From Paracoccus alkanivorans (GTDB lineage Bacteria; Pseudomonadota; Alphaproteobacteria; Rhodobacterales; Rhodobacteraceae), in NCBI RefSeq assembly GCF_003697785.1, contig NZ_QOKZ01000015.1:1-43974 (forward strand): a stretch of DNA of 43,974 nucleotides, in the 5' to 3' direction. Shown one piece after another: positions 16,591-25,441 of this stretch; positions within the stretch are counted from its first letter, which is position 1, and each line of letters opens with the position of its first letter. The notes beneath the pieces are model-generated. The model made no database searches and was not told the origin of the DNA. It saw only the letters and a list, made by a program, of their open reading frames with translations. Position numbers and translations under genes: made by a program.

Positions 16591-16660
16591 AGGCGGGGAG
16601 GGGGCTCTGCCCCGCCGCGCGTGCCGCGCGACTCCCCGGGATATTTGCATGAAGAAGAAG
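16591..16660 (+). repeat. Dispersed palindromic intergenic element, copy 3 (partial, headless)
   Basis: Lacks the GCGTCCCGCG head but has the GGGGCTCTGCCCC hairpin, the GCCGCGCGTGCCGCGCGACTCCCC segment (also in copy 8) and the tail GGATATTTGCATGAAGAAGAAG. It starts two bases after the kinase stop codon. Confidence 0.7.
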
Positions 16661-16945
16661 GGGCGCGGTTTTTGCATGCATTCGTGTGCCGCAGGGGGTG
16701 ATGCGGATTTGCAAGGGCCGCGGCGAAGCCCGCCCATTGCTTAAGGGAAGCGTTTACATTCCACTTTAGTTGTAGCAAAAATTTCACCGGACTGGACTCG
16801 ATCCGATCGAGTGGCTCATCCGGGCGCCTACCCCCCGGCAATTCCGGGCCGGTTCCTGCTGCCATGGGTTCAAGGGTCATATGGTTGACAGCATTGGCAG
16901 TTTCAAACCCGAACCGTTGCTCGCCGCAAATGTGAACGTTTGGAT
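16661..16945. other. Intergenic region upstream of the methyltransferase gene
   Basis: No gene seen. The stretch 16740-16790 is AT-richer (CGTTTACATTCCACTTTAG) and is the likely promoter zone for the downstream gene, but I could not fix convincing -35/-10 boxes. Confidence 0.4.
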
Positions 16946-18235
16946 ATGAAGAAACGTGACTCCCTGCTTCGACGCATCATGCGAAGGAAATTCGAGAAAC
17001 TGCTGACGGACACGATCCGCAAGGGTTCCCTGACGGTCGAAATGCCCTCTGGCGAAGCTTATTCCGCCGGGGACGGCTCGGGCCGCCGGATCGTCATGCG
17101 GATCACCAGCTGGAAGGCATTGACGCGGCTTGTGCTCTATCCCGATCTCGCGCTTGGCGAGGCCTATATGGATGGCGAGCTGGTCCTGGCCGAAGGCGAG
17201 ATGTATGACCTGCTCGAGCTGATCTTCGCCAATATGACGGTGAACGAGACCCGCGGGATTTCAAGCCTGACCCGCAGGCTGGTGCGTCTGTTCATCCGGA
17301 TCGGCGATTACAATTCGCCCGCCCGCGCGCGCCGCAACGTTGCCCATCACTATGACTTGGACCGGCGGCTTTACGACCTGTTCCTGGACAGCGACCGGCA
17401 ATATTCCTGCGGCTATTTCGAGGCTGCGGGCGACGGGCTGGAGGAGGCGCAGCTGGCCAAGAAACGCCATCTGGCGGCCAAGATGCACCTGAAGCCCGGC
17501 CAGCGGGTGCTGGATATAGGTTCGGGCTGGGGCGGGCTGGCACTGTATCTGGCGCGGATGTTCGACGCGCGGGTGCTGGGCATCACCCTGTCGGAAGAGC
17601 AGCTTGCGATCTCGACCGACCGCGCCCGCGCGGAAAAGCGGCAGGGGCAGGTCGATTTCAAGCTGCGCGATTACCGCGCGCTGACCGGGCGGTTCGACCG
17701 GATCGTGTCGGTGGGCATGTTCGAGCATGTCGGCAACCGGAGCTATGGCGCCTTCTTCGCGAAGATCAGGGACCTGCTGGAGGACGATGGCGTGGCTGTG
17801 CTGCATTATATCGGCCGGACGACGGCGCCCTATGTCACCAATGGCTGGATCCGGAAATATATCTTTCCGGGCGGCTACCTGCCCTCGCTGTCCGAGGTGA
17901 TGCCGCAGATCGAACGCAACGGGCTGATGGTGACCGATATAGAGGTGCTGCGCCTGCATTATGCCGATACGCTGAGGCATTGGCGCAAGCGGTTCATGGC
18001 CAATCGCAAGCGGGCGGTCGAACTGTATGACGAGCGTTTCGCACGGATGTGGGAGTTCTATCTTGCCGCCTCCGAGACGGCGTTCCGCTATCAGGGGCTG
18101 GTCGTCCACCAGATCCAGCTTGCCAAGTCGGTATCGGCGCTGCCGCTGACCCGCGGCTATATGGCCGAGAGCGAGGAAAACCTGCGCCAGCGCGAGCAGG
18201 ACAGGGTTGCCGAGATCTCGACGGCGGCGGGCTGA
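16946..18235 (+). CDS. Cyclopropane-fatty-acyl-phospholipid synthase-like methyltransferase
   Basis: SAM-dependent methyltransferase of the CFA synthase family, which modifies double bonds of membrane-lipid acyl chains. About 429 residues. The N-terminal domain is followed by the SAM-binding motif VLDIGSGWGGLALYLAR (about 188-204) and then SEEQLAISTDRA, DYRALTGRFDRIVSVGMFEHVG and IFPGGYLPSLSEV, all family hallmarks. C-terminal WEFYLAASETAFRYQGLVVHQIQL completes the fold. I chose the ATG at 16946 (MKKRDSLL); the frame is open slightly upstream only from a TTG. Closest functional relatives include CFA synthase and lipid methyltransferases; the exact product is not shown by sequence. Confidence 0.93.
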   Translation: MKKRDSLLRRIMRRKFEKLLTDTIRKGSLTVEMPSGEAYSAGDGSGRRIVMRITSWKALTRLVLYPDLALGEAYMDGELVLAEGEMYDLLELIFANMTVNETRGISSLTRRLVRLFIRIGDYNSPARARRNVAHHYDLDRRLYDLFLDSDRQYSCGYFEAAGDGLEEAQLAKKRHLAAKMHLKPGQRVLDIGSGWGGLALYLARMFDARVLGITLSEEQLAISTDRARAEKRQGQVDFKLRDYRALTGRFDRIVSVGMFEHVGNRSYGAFFAKIRDLLEDDGVAVLHYIGRTTAPYVTNGWIRKYIFPGGYLPSLSEVMPQIERNGLMVTDIEVLRLHYADTLRHWRKRFMANRKRAVELYDERFARMWEFYLAASETAFRYQGLVVHQIQLAKSVSALPLTRGYMAESEENLRQREQDRVAEISTAAG

Positions 18236-18356
18236 ACGGCCCGCTCGCCCTTGTGTGGTCCGTCGCGATCATCTCTCGCAAATGTGAGCATCGGGGCGGC
18301 CGTTCCGGGGAATTTGCCGCGTTGCCAGCCGGGATATCTGCCACTAAGTTGATTTC

Positions 18357-18866
18357 ATGACATTTCGACGCAGAAACTTTCTTGCAGGCGCGCTTTTGTC
18401 CGGTCTTGCGGCCTGCGGACCCAGCAAGTTCAAATCCTATTCCGGTCCCCGGGTCACGCGGGTCGTGGTGAACAAGGGAGCCCGGCAGATGTATCTCTTC
18501 AGCGGCAACAGGGCGCTGAAGGTCTATCCCATCGGGCTGGGGACCTATCCGGTCGGGCAGAAGGAATACGAGGGCGACGGCAGGACGCCCGAGGGGTTGT
18601 ATTACATCGACCGCCGCAATCCCGACAGCCGCTATCACCTGTCGGTGGGGATCTCCTATCCCAATGCGCAGGACGTGGCGCGCGCGCAGGCAAAGGGGCT
18701 TCAGGTGGGCAGCGACATCTTCATCCACGGGCAGGGGCCCGAAGGACGGGTTCTCGCCCGGCAGGAGCGGGACTGGACCGTGGGCTGCATCGCCGTGACG
18801 GATGAGCAGGTCGAAGAGATCTATGCCATGGTCGAGGACGGGACCCCGATCCATATCACCCCGTAA
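18357..18866 (+). CDS. L,D-transpeptidase (YkuD) lipoprotein
   Basis: About 169 residues. An N-terminal lipoprotein-type signal, RRRNFLAGALLSGLAAC, has a lipobox around Cys20. The YkuD domain follows, with IHGQGPEG and the catalytic motif DWTVGCIAVTD, where Cys is the nucleophile and His is in the HG motif. These enzymes form 3-3 peptidoglycan crosslinks or attach proteins to peptidoglycan. Start at the ATG at 18357. It is followed on the same strand, after 110 bases, by an OmpA-family gene, also an envelope protein. Confidence 0.93.
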   Translation: MTFRRRNFLAGALLSGLAACGPSKFKSYSGPRVTRVVVNKGARQMYLFSGNRALKVYPIGLGTYPVGQKEYEGDGRTPEGLYYIDRRNPDSRYHLSVGISYPNAQDVARAQAKGLQVGSDIFIHGQGPEGRVLARQERDWTVGCIAVTDEQVEEIYAMVEDGTPIHITP

Positions 18867-18976
18867 ACCGGCGATACCGATTATTTGATGTGAAACGCAT
18901 CCGCCCGACGGAACTAGTCGCGGGCCGGAAGGTTAATGCTGCAAGCAAATTCCGATCCGTGACATGGGGCCTCAAG

Positions 18977-20818
18977 ATGAGACGCATCGCTCGTAACACC
19001 ACTGCCATCATAACCTGCCTGTCGTTGCTGATGCCTTCGCTTGCGCAGGCGCAGCAGTCCGGCGATGGCGGCGTTGCGCAAAAAGTGTTCGAGGATTTGC
19101 AGAAACAGTCCGAGAAGGACAAGGAAAAGGCCAAGCGCCAGTCGGAAGCGCAGAAGAAGAAGAAGCAGGAACAGAAGGCCCGCGCGGAAGAACGCCGCCG
19201 CGAGGCGGAAAAGGCGCGTGAGGCTAGGAAACAGGCCGCCGAGCGGGAGCGCGAAAGACGCAAGGAGCGCCAGGAGGCGCAGCGCGAAGAGCGCCGCAAG
19301 GAGCAGGCGGCGGAAGCGAGGCGCGAGGAACGCCGCAAGCAGGCGCGGCAAGAAGCCCGCGAAGAGGAGAAAGCGGCACAGGCAAGACGCGAAGAGCGTC
19401 GGGAACGCGAGGAAGCGCAGCGCGAACAGCGCCGCAAGGAACAGGCGGCGGAAGCGAGGCGCGAGGAACGCCGCAAGCAGGCGCGGCAAGAAGCCCGCGA
19501 AGAGGAGAAAGCGGCACAGGCAAGGCGTGAAGAGCGCCGGGAACGCGAGGAGGCGCAGCGCGAGCGCCGGCAGGAGGCTCGGCAGGATGCCCGGGAAGAG
19601 CAGGCCCGGCGCGCCGAAAGGGCACGCAAGGCGGAGGAGCGCCGCGCCGAGAGGCGCCGGGAACGGAACGCCGCCGCCCGCGAGGCCGCGAGAGAGACGC
19701 GCGCACCCGAAGCCGCGGCGCTCAGCGCCCTGCTGGGTTCGGGGAATGTCTTCCGGCAGCGGATCACCGACGAGAACTCCCGCTCTTCCGACGAGGATTT
19801 CGCCACCAGCCTGCGCGACGCCTTGTCGAATGACCGTGACCGCGACCGCTGGCGCAGGGAATCGCGCTGGCGGGAAGAGGAACGCAGAAGATGGGAAGAG
19901 CGCAACAGGGATCGCGACGACGATGACGATGATGACAACGACCTGACCAAGGTGCTGCTTCTGGGGCTTGGCGCGCTGGCGGTCGGCTCGATGCTGAACA
20001 ATAACCGGCAGGTCGCGCTCAGTTCGCCCGACCGGGTGGTGGTGACCCATCCCGATGGCAGCCAGGAACTGATCAAGGACGATGCGGCGCTGCTGCGCCA
20101 GCCCGGCTCGAATGTCGAGACGGAGCAGTTCGACGACGGTTCCTCGCGGACTGTCGTGACCCGCGCCGATGGCAGCAAGGTGGTGACGATCCGCGACGCC
20201 GACATGCGGGTGCTGCGGCGCACGCTGATCTCGCCCGATGGCCGCACCAGCCAGCTGATCGACGACACGCAGGAGGTCCAGCCCGTTGATATCACCAGCC
20301 TTCCACCCGCTCCGGCGCCGGTGGGCCTTGGCAACGCGATGGACGAAGAGGCGTTGCGCGCCGCGCTGAACCGCGAGGCGAATATCGACCGCCGCTTCAC
20401 CCTTGGCCAGATCCGCAATATCCACGAGGTGCGCTCGCTGGTGGCGCCGGTCGATATTCCGGCGATCACCTTCGACACCGGCTCGGCGGCGATTCCGCCC
20501 GGCCAGGCGCAGCAGCTTTCGGCACTGGGCCGGGTGATCGGGGATTCGATCCGCGAGAACCCGCAGGAGATCTACATGATCGAGGGTTATACCGACACGG
20601 TCGGCGACCCGGCCATGAACCTTGCGCTTTCGGACCGCCGCGCGGAATCGGTGGCTCTCGCGCTGACCGAATATTTCGACGTGCCGCCCGAGAACCTCGT
20701 CGTGCAGGGCTATGGCGAGGACTATCTGAAAGTGGCCGAGGAAGGCGATATCCGCGCCAACCGCCGCAGCTCGGTCCGGCGGATCACCGACCTGCTGCAA
20801 ACCGCCGCGCCGGAGTGA
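18977..20818 (+). CDS. OmpA family protein with long charged helical repeat region
   Basis: About 613 residues. Signal peptide MRRIARNTTAIITCLSLLMPSLAQA (hence the ATG at 18977, not the earlier in-frame one). Residues about 40-245 are almost entirely Arg, Glu, Lys, Ala and Gln, predicted as a long charged helix or coiled coil, and include a tandem 46-residue duplication. A short hydrophobic segment after the acidic run DDDDDDND (VLLLGLGALAVGSML) may touch the membrane. The C-terminal OmpA/MotB domain has ITFDTGSAAIPPGQAQQL, IEGYTDTVGDPAMNLALSDRRAESV and VQGYGED, with peptidoglycan-binding residues in TDTVG and NRRSSVRR. Likely an envelope-spanning anchor. Confidence 0.9.
   Translation: MRRIARNTTAIITCLSLLMPSLAQAQQSGDGGVAQKVFEDLQKQSEKDKEKAKRQSEAQKKKKQEQKARAEERRREAEKAREARKQAAERERERRKERQEAQREERRKEQAAEARREERRKQARQEAREEEKAAQARREERREREEAQREQRRKEQAAEARREERRKQARQEAREEEKAAQARREERREREEAQRERRQEARQDAREEQARRAERARKAEERRAERRRERNAAAREAARETRAPEAAALSALLGSGNVFRQRITDENSRSSDEDFATSLRDALSNDRDRDRWRRESRWREEERRRWEERNRDRDDDDDDDNDLTKVLLLGLGALAVGSMLNNNRQVALSSPDRVVVTHPDGSQELIKDDAALLRQPGSNVETEQFDDGSSRTVVTRADGSKVVTIRDADMRVLRRTLISPDGRTSQLIDDTQEVQPVDITSLPPAPAPVGLGNAMDEEALRAALNREANIDRRFTLGQIRNIHEVRSLVAPVDIPAITFDTGSAAIPPGQAQQLSALGRVIGDSIRENPQEIYMIEGYTDTVGDPAMNLALSDRRAESVALALTEYFDVPPENLVVQGYGEDYLKVAEEGDIRANRRSSVRRITDLLQTAAPE
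19277..19552 (+). repeat. Tandem 138-bp duplication inside the OmpA-family gene
   Basis: Two adjacent 138-bp units (19277-19414 and 19415-19552), each encoding 46 residues starting AQRE(E/Q)RRKEQAAEARREER and ending ARREERREREE. Only a handful of base differences separate them, so the duplication is recent or kept alike by recombination. Confidence 0.9.
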
Positions 20819-20854
20819 ATCCCGGAACGCCATAAGCATGCGGGTTTCACTAAA

Positions 20855-20898
20855 GCATTTCCAGCAAAAGTGGATACCGGTTTTGCGTCCGGAAATGC
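20855..20898. repeat. Palindromic intergenic sequence after the OmpA-family gene
   Basis: GCATTTCC (20855-20862) and GGAAATGC (20891-20898) flank a GTGGATACCGGTTTTGCG core. It resembles the short palindromic extragenic repeats common in Alphaproteobacteria. Only one copy is seen in this window. Confidence 0.5.
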
Positions 20899-20912
20899 GT
20901 AAAAACAAAAAG

Positions 20913-20955
20913 TTACATCGTTTCGGTGTTTCAACGAAAAACCGAAACGATGTAA
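20913..20955 (-). terminator. 15-bp stem-loop, probable terminator for the lipoprotein gene
   Basis: Perfect 15-bp arms TTACATCGTTTCGGT (20913-20927) and its inverse (20941-20955) around a 13-base loop. On the minus strand the stem is followed by CTTTTTGTTTTTACG, a T-rich tail, so termination of leftward transcription is most likely. Confidence 0.6.
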
Positions 20956-21012
20956 GAAGGTCGCGGATCGTCGGGAACAGGGTCCGATGCCGCAACCTTC
21001 TCTGGTGCATGG

Positions 21013-21038
21013 AAAGGCTCCGGTGCATCGGAGCCTTT
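21013..21038. terminator. Bidirectional rho-independent terminator
   Basis: AAAGGCTCCG, loop GTGCAT, CGGAGCCTTT: a 10-bp perfect stem with A and T flanks. It lies 16 bases past the stop of the minus-strand lipoprotein gene and between the two convergent genes. Confidence 0.75.
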
Positions 21039-21054
21039 GATCAAGCACACAGGA

Positions 21055-21435
21055 TCAGCGACACTCAAGCGTAACGTTCACCGGGTTGGGAACAAGATCA
21101 AGCATTGCACCACTGCTGGCATCCACACCCGCGCCGATCAAGCCGCCGACCAGGACGTTACCCGCCATCGCCGCGCCACCGCCGCCCGCAACTTTGTTCG
21201 TTACCCGAATTTGCTGGGGCTTGCAGCGCTCTTTGGTTACCAGAACATTCAGTTCCGACTTGCGCGGCACCTTGAATGTGCACGGGGTATTATCGCAGGT
21301 CTGACCGTCGCTCATTTTCACCTGCGCACCGCCGGGTGTGGAGTTGACGACAAGAGCATCCTTCGTTCCACGCGTGATTGTCGCGCATCCAGCCAGAGAT
21401 ATTGCAGCGCCTATCGCTATGATATGCTTAATCAT
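21055..21435 (-). CDS. Small outer-membrane lipoprotein, function unknown
   Basis: About 126 residues. Lipoprotein signal MIKHIIAIGAAISLAGC with lipobox LAGC. The mature part has TRGTKDALVVNSTPGGAQVKMSDGQTC, a PEGA-like beta segment, two further cysteines (TCDNTPC), and a glycine-rich hydrophobic stretch AGGGGAAMAGNVLVGGLIGAGVD. This pattern is common in short alphaproteobacterial lipoproteins without assigned function. It has its own terminator downstream and appears to be a single-gene unit. Start at the ATG at 21435, followed directly by the signal peptide. Confidence 0.8.
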   Translation of the reverse strand: MIKHIIAIGAAISLAGCATITRGTKDALVVNSTPGGAQVKMSDGQTCDNTPCTFKVPRKSELNVLVTKERCKPQQIRVTNKVAGGGGAAMAGNVLVGGLIGAGVDASSGAMLDLVPNPVNVTLECR

Positions 21436-21590
21436 TACCAGTCCTCACAAGTACGTGATATACCATTACAGGTAAAAATCAGCCTATACAATCCGCAATT
21501 TAAGCGAAAATCCGCTTTCTCTGACCTTGGCCGCAAACTCCATTTCTTGCTGTGACGCCTGCCGGATCCGGGGCCTTCGCCGACCGTGCT

Positions 21591-22889
21591 CTATTGCCAG
21601 ATGATCAGCCCGGGCAGCCAGATCAGGACGAGGATCAGGATCAGCGTGCAGGCCAGGTAGGGCAGGCAGGCGCGCACCACCTCCCAGATAGAGGTGCCTT
21701 TCGGCGCGACCCCCAGCATGACGAAAAGCAGCAGGCCGAAGGGTGGCGTGGCAAGGCTGAGTTCCAGGGCCAGAAGCATGATGATGCCGAATTGCAGCGG
21801 ATCGATCCCCTGCATGCCGATCAGCGGCATGAAGATCGGCAGGGTCAGCATCATGATCGACAGCTGGTCCATGAACATCCCCAGCAGGATCAGCACCGCC
21901 AGCATGGCAAGCAGCGTGGCATGCGGCCCAAGCTCGAATCCCGCCATCCAGGCGACCAGCCCCGCCGAGGCGCCGGAAAAGGCCAGCAGTTGCGAAAAGG
22001 TCGCAGAGGCGAGGATGATCACCAGCATCATCACCGAGACCGACAGCGTGCCCCACAGCGCCTTTTCCACCGCCTTCCAGCGCAGCTTGCCGTAGATGAG
22101 CGCCAGCACCGCCACGGCCAGCACGCCGAAGGCGGCGGATTCGGTCGGGCTGGCCACGCCGAGGATGATCAGTCCGATGACGGCGAAGATCACCAGCCCC
22201 ATCGGTGCGACATCGCGCAGCAGTGCCAGCGCCTTTTCCCGCGTCGGCACCGAGACCGGCGAGACCGGTGGCGCCGCCTCGGGGTCGATCCAGACATGCA
22301 GCCGGATCACCGCCAGATACATCAGCGACAGGATGATCCCCGGCACCACGCCCGCCAGCAGCAATGCGCCGACATCGATCTTGGCCAGCGAGCCCAAGAG
22401 CACCGCCAGCGACGAGGGCGGGATGATCATCGCGATGCTGCCGGTGGCAATGATCGGCCCCATGATCAGGCTTTTGCTGTAGCCGCGCTTTTCCATGTCG
22501 GGCATCAGGGTCGAGCCGAGCATGGCGGTATTGGCGATCGAGCTGCCCGACAGCGTGGCGAAGATCGTGCCGCCGATCACCGTCAGATAGGCCAGCCGCG
22601 CCCGGATCGCGCCAAGGATCTTGTCCAGCGCGTCGAAAACCCGCACCGCCATGCCGGTATGGAACAGCAGCTCTCCCATCAGGATGAACAGCGGCACCGG
22701 CACCAGCGCGAAAGAGGTGATCGAGGATGTCGCATTGGCGATCAGCTGGTCGATCCCGCCCAAGCCGCCCATGAAGACCACCGCGCCGATCAGGTTGACC
22801 GTCAGGAAGGCGATGACGACGGGCGTGCCCAGGGCCATCAGGAAAATGACTCCGCCACCCAGAAGCAGCGCTGCCGCTTGCCAGCTCAT
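21591..22889 (-). CDS. dctM: TRAP transporter large permease DctM (system 1)
   Basis: About 432 residues, 12 or so hydrophobic helices; DctM catalyses ion-driven uptake. Motifs: FALVPVPLFILMGELLFHTG, ATLSGSSIANTAMLGSTLMPDM, GPIIATGSIAMIIPPSSLAVLLGSLA and ALELSLATPPFGLLLFVM, all typical of the large subunit. Start at the ATG at 22889 after a GGGGGCGGGA. It is last in a minus-strand unit of opine-dehydrogenase-like, hydroxyacyl-CoA dehydrogenase, DctP, DctQ and DctM genes. Context suggests import of an aromatic or indolic acid, but the sequence does not show the substrate. Confidence 0.94.
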   Translation of the reverse strand: MSWQAAALLLGGGVIFLMALGTPVVIAFLTVNLIGAVVFMGGLGGIDQLIANATSSITSFALVPVPLFILMGELLFHTGMAVRVFDALDKILGAIRARLAYLTVIGGTIFATLSGSSIANTAMLGSTLMPDMEKRGYSKSLIMGPIIATGSIAMIIPPSSLAVLLGSLAKIDVGALLLAGVVPGIILSLMYLAVIRLHVWIDPEAAPPVSPVSVPTREKALALLRDVAPMGLVIFAVIGLIILGVASPTESAAFGVLAVAVLALIYGKLRWKAVEKALWGTLSVSVMMLVIILASATFSQLLAFSGASAGLVAWMAGFELGPHATLLAMLAVLILLGMFMDQLSIMMLTLPIFMPLIGMQGIDPLQFGIIMLLALELSLATPPFGLLLFVMLGVAPKGTSIWEVVRACLPYLACTLILILVLIWLPGLIIWQ

Positions 22890-22902
22890 TCCCGCCCCCT
22901 TT

Positions 22903-23406
22903 CTATGCCGCGACCGAGCCGTGGGGCTCGAAACGGCGTTGCAGGATCAGGCGCAGGCATTCGGTGCCCATCAGGACGAAGCCGGTGGCGAGGATGCCGT
23001 AGGCAATCCATTCAGGCACCGCGATGGAGCGGATATCCGCGCCGCCGCGCAGGAACTTGTCATATCCGACCATCGCCGAGCGCCAGCCAAGGATCAGCAA
23101 CGTGACGGTCGAGATCCCCAATGCCAGCGCTCCCGCCGCTTTTCGGCCCGCGGGCGGCAATTGCTCGACCAGCGAGGTGACGGTGATATGCCCGCGCCGC
23201 CGCATCAGCCAGGGCGCCCCCAGCATGGTCGAGAACAACAGCGCATATTCGATCAGCGTGCTGGAGGCCCGGATCGAGCCCAGCCCCAGGTAGCGCATCG
23301 TCACATCGCCAAGGATCAGCCCCGTCGCCACGAGGATCGAGATGACGGCGAGCACCGCCAGCACATGGATCAGACCCGAATACAGCTTGCCCAGGATGGC
23401 CATCAT
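22903..23406 (-). CDS. dctQ: TRAP transporter small permease DctQ (system 1)
   Basis: About 167 residues with four hydrophobic segments, the usual DctQ layout. The central pattern IEYALLFSTMLGAPWLMRRRGHITVTSLVEQLP is the conserved DctQ loop-helix region. It starts four bases after the dctP stop (ATG at 23406, with a second Met next to it) and is followed by dctM after 13 bases. It links receptor and large permease. Confidence 0.92.
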   Translation of the reverse strand: MMAILGKLYSGLIHVLAVLAVISILVATGLILGDVTMRYLGLGSIRASSTLIEYALLFSTMLGAPWLMRRRGHITVTSLVEQLPPAGRKAAGALALGISTVTLLILGWRSAMVGYDKFLRGGADIRSIAVPEWIAYGILATGFVLMGTECLRLILQRRFEPHGSVAA

Positions 23407-23410
23407 GCCC

Positions 23411-24406
23411 TCAGCGGTCGTAGAAGGTTTCGCGGAGGCGGTCGTAATAGGGCGACCCGGATTCCTTCAGCGCCTGCCACGAAGTCTCGTAGGCGGCATC
23501 AAGGAATTTCTCGGCCGCTTCGCCTTCAAGCTGGACGGTCTCGACCCCGGCCTTGGCGATCTCGGCCTCGGTTTCCTTGGCCAGCCCGGTGAAGTGCTCG
23601 CCACTCTGGACTTCCCAATCGGCGGCGGCCTGCGTCAGCAGCTCCTGCGCCTCGGGCGCAAGCCCTTCCCAGGCCTCGGGATTGAGCACGATCGACAGGT
23701 CGCCCTGGAAGAAGCCCGGATCGATGCGGTATTTCAGGAACTTGTCCCATGACAGGTCACGGATTCCGATCATCGGAAAGCCCAGCCCGTCGAAGGTGTT
23801 CCGCTCCAGCCCGGTATAGACATCGGCAACCGGCACCGAGATCGGCACCGCGCCGAGGGATTCGAAGAACTTGTTATAGATCGGCAGGGCGCGAAGCTGC
23901 ATCCCCGACAGGTCCACGCCGCCATCCCCGGTGCGTTTCGGTTCGCCGGTTGTGTAGATATAGAAGCGGATATCCGAATCCGGGCGGCCAAGCAGGTAGA
24001 CGCCCAGCTTTTCCAGCATCGCCTCGCGCATGACGTCCAGCCCGCCGTTCTTGCGGGTTTCCACCGGATCGACGGTGCCGCCGACAAAGGCATAGGCCTC
24101 GGGCAGGGAGCCGATGGAGTAGGTGGCGGGGCCGTATTGCATATCGACGATGCCGCGGCTGACGGCGTCGATCTGCTGGTTGGGCGGAAAGACCTCTGGT
24201 CCGCCCATCATCTGGATCTGAACCACGCCCTTGCCTCGTTCGTTCACCAGATCGACAAAGCCCTGGAAGCTTTGCGCAAAGGCGAGATTCGACGGAAAGG
24301 CAGAGACGGCCTTGAGCGTGGTTTCGGCCTGCGCCGCCGCCGCACCCAAAAGCGCGGCAAGGCTGCTGGCGGCGAATAGTCTGAAGATCTGGCGGGGGGT
24401 TTTCAT
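23411..24406 (-). CDS. dctP: TRAP transporter solute-binding protein DctP (system 1)
   Basis: About 331 residues. Signal peptide MKTPRQIFRLFAASSLAALLGAAAAQA, then ETTLKAVSAFPSNLAF. DctP signatures include GGPEVFPPNQQIDAVSRGIVDMQYG and the arginine loop DLSGMQLRALPIYNKFFESLGAVPI, where the ligand carboxylate-binding Arg is expected. GLERNTFDGLGFPMIGI is the second ligand segment. The ATG at 24406 follows CAGGAG. It is 18 bases from the end of the hydroxyacyl-CoA dehydrogenase gene, so it is in the same operon. Confidence 0.93.
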   Translation of the reverse strand: MKTPRQIFRLFAASSLAALLGAAAAQAETTLKAVSAFPSNLAFAQSFQGFVDLVNERGKGVVQIQMMGGPEVFPPNQQIDAVSRGIVDMQYGPATYSIGSLPEAYAFVGGTVDPVETRKNGGLDVMREAMLEKLGVYLLGRPDSDIRFYIYTTGEPKRTGDGGVDLSGMQLRALPIYNKFFESLGAVPISVPVADVYTGLERNTFDGLGFPMIGIRDLSWDKFLKYRIDPGFFQGDLSIVLNPEAWEGLAPEAQELLTQAAADWEVQSGEHFTGLAKETEAEIAKAGVETVQLEGEAAEKFLDAAYETSWQALKESGSPYYDRLRETFYDR

Positions 24407-24424
24407 CCGGTCAACTCCTGCTGG

Positions 24425-25441
24425 TTATTGTTCTGGCGGGGATCGGCGCGGTTCATCCGCGCTCGTGACGGGCTGGTTCCACAGTCCCGCGTTGCGGACC
24501 GCCGCCAGGAACGCCCCGAGCCGTTCGCGGCGATAGGCGTCGATGTCGCGGTCCGAGTAATCGAAAAAGCCCTGTCCGGTCCGCAGACCGATCTGGCCCT
24601 TTTCCATCTTGTCATTGACGATGGCGGGGGCGGCAAAGCGCTGATCCCCGGTCGCCTGCGTCATGTAGCGGCTGGCGTGATACAGGATGTCGCCGCCGCC
24701 CCAATCGATGAATTCCAGCAGCCCCAGCACCCCGAAACGCAGGCCAAAGCCGTATTTCACCGCGCGGTCGACGTCTTCGGCGCTGGCCACGCCTTCCTCG
24801 ACCAGCCGTGCGGCCTCGTTCATCGCCAATGCCTGTATGCGCGGAACGATATAGCCGGGCGAGGCCTTGCAGCGCACCGGAACCTTGCCGAGCTGTTCCA
24901 ATATCCGCTCCAGCCGGGTGAGGGTGCCAGGGTCGGTCTGGTCGTTCGGGCTGATCTCGACCAGCGGCACGAGGAAGGCGGGGTTGAGCCAATGCGCGTT
25001 CAGCGTCCGGCCGGGCAGGGCGGTCAGCCCCGCCAGCTCGGTCGTCAGCATGGTCGAGGTGGTCGAGGCAAGGATCGCGTCGCCCCCCGCATGGCGGTCG
25101 GTCAATGCGAAGGCGGCGGCCTTGGCGTCCCGCGTTTCCGGAACCGCCTCGAAGATCGCCTCGGCCCCGGCGAATGCCGCCTCGGCCTGATCCGCCGGGT
25201 GGATCGAGATCCGGTCAAGGATGCCACCCACAAGCGCGGGATCGAACCCGCCCAGATCCGCGACCATCGCCAGGCTGGAGGCGATCTCGTCCAGCGCCTC
25301 GTCATGCAGGCGCCGGAAATCCGCCGGATCGCGGGGTTTCATGTCCAAAAGCCGGACATCATGGCCGCCATGCGCCATGGCATGGGCGATCCCCCGGCCC
25401 ATTCGGCCCGCGCCAAGGCAGAGGACCGGCCTTCGGCTCAT
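24425..25441 (-). CDS. 3-hydroxyacyl-CoA dehydrogenase family protein
   Basis: NAD-dependent oxidation of a 3-hydroxyacyl-CoA is the family reaction. About 338 residues. Rossmann motif CLGAGRMGRGIAHAMAHGG at 6-24; catalytic His in LNAHWLNPAFLVPLVEI; C-terminal domain with ASPGYIVPRIQALAMNEAARLVEEGVAS and RTGQGFFDY. The ATG at 25441 overlaps the stop of the upstream gene (ATGA), so the two are translationally coupled. Because the longer upstream frame lacks family resemblance I exclude it. Within the cluster it could oxidise a hydroxyacyl-CoA intermediate, or act with the opine-dehydrogenase-like enzyme on a side pathway; the sequence cannot decide. Confidence 0.88.
   Translation of the reverse strand: MSRRPVLCLGAGRMGRGIAHAMAHGGHDVRLLDMKPRDPADFRRLHDEALDEIASSLAMVADLGGFDPALVGGILDRISIHPADQAEAAFAGAEAIFEAVPETRDAKAAAFALTDRHAGGDAILASTTSTMLTTELAGLTALPGRTLNAHWLNPAFLVPLVEISPNDQTDPGTLTRLERILEQLGKVPVRCKASPGYIVPRIQALAMNEAARLVEEGVASAEDVDRAVKYGFGLRFGVLGLLEFIDWGGGDILYHASRYMTQATGDQRFAAPAIVNDKMEKGQIGLRTGQGFFDYSDRDIDAYRRERLGAFLAAVRNAGLWNQPVTSADEPRRSPPEQ

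Noticed and set aside
18856..20478. Long serine/arginine-rich reading frame on the minus strand
   Set aside because: It is the antisense of the charged repeats of the OmpA-family gene; it has no family resemblance, whereas the plus strand has a signal peptide and an OmpA domain.
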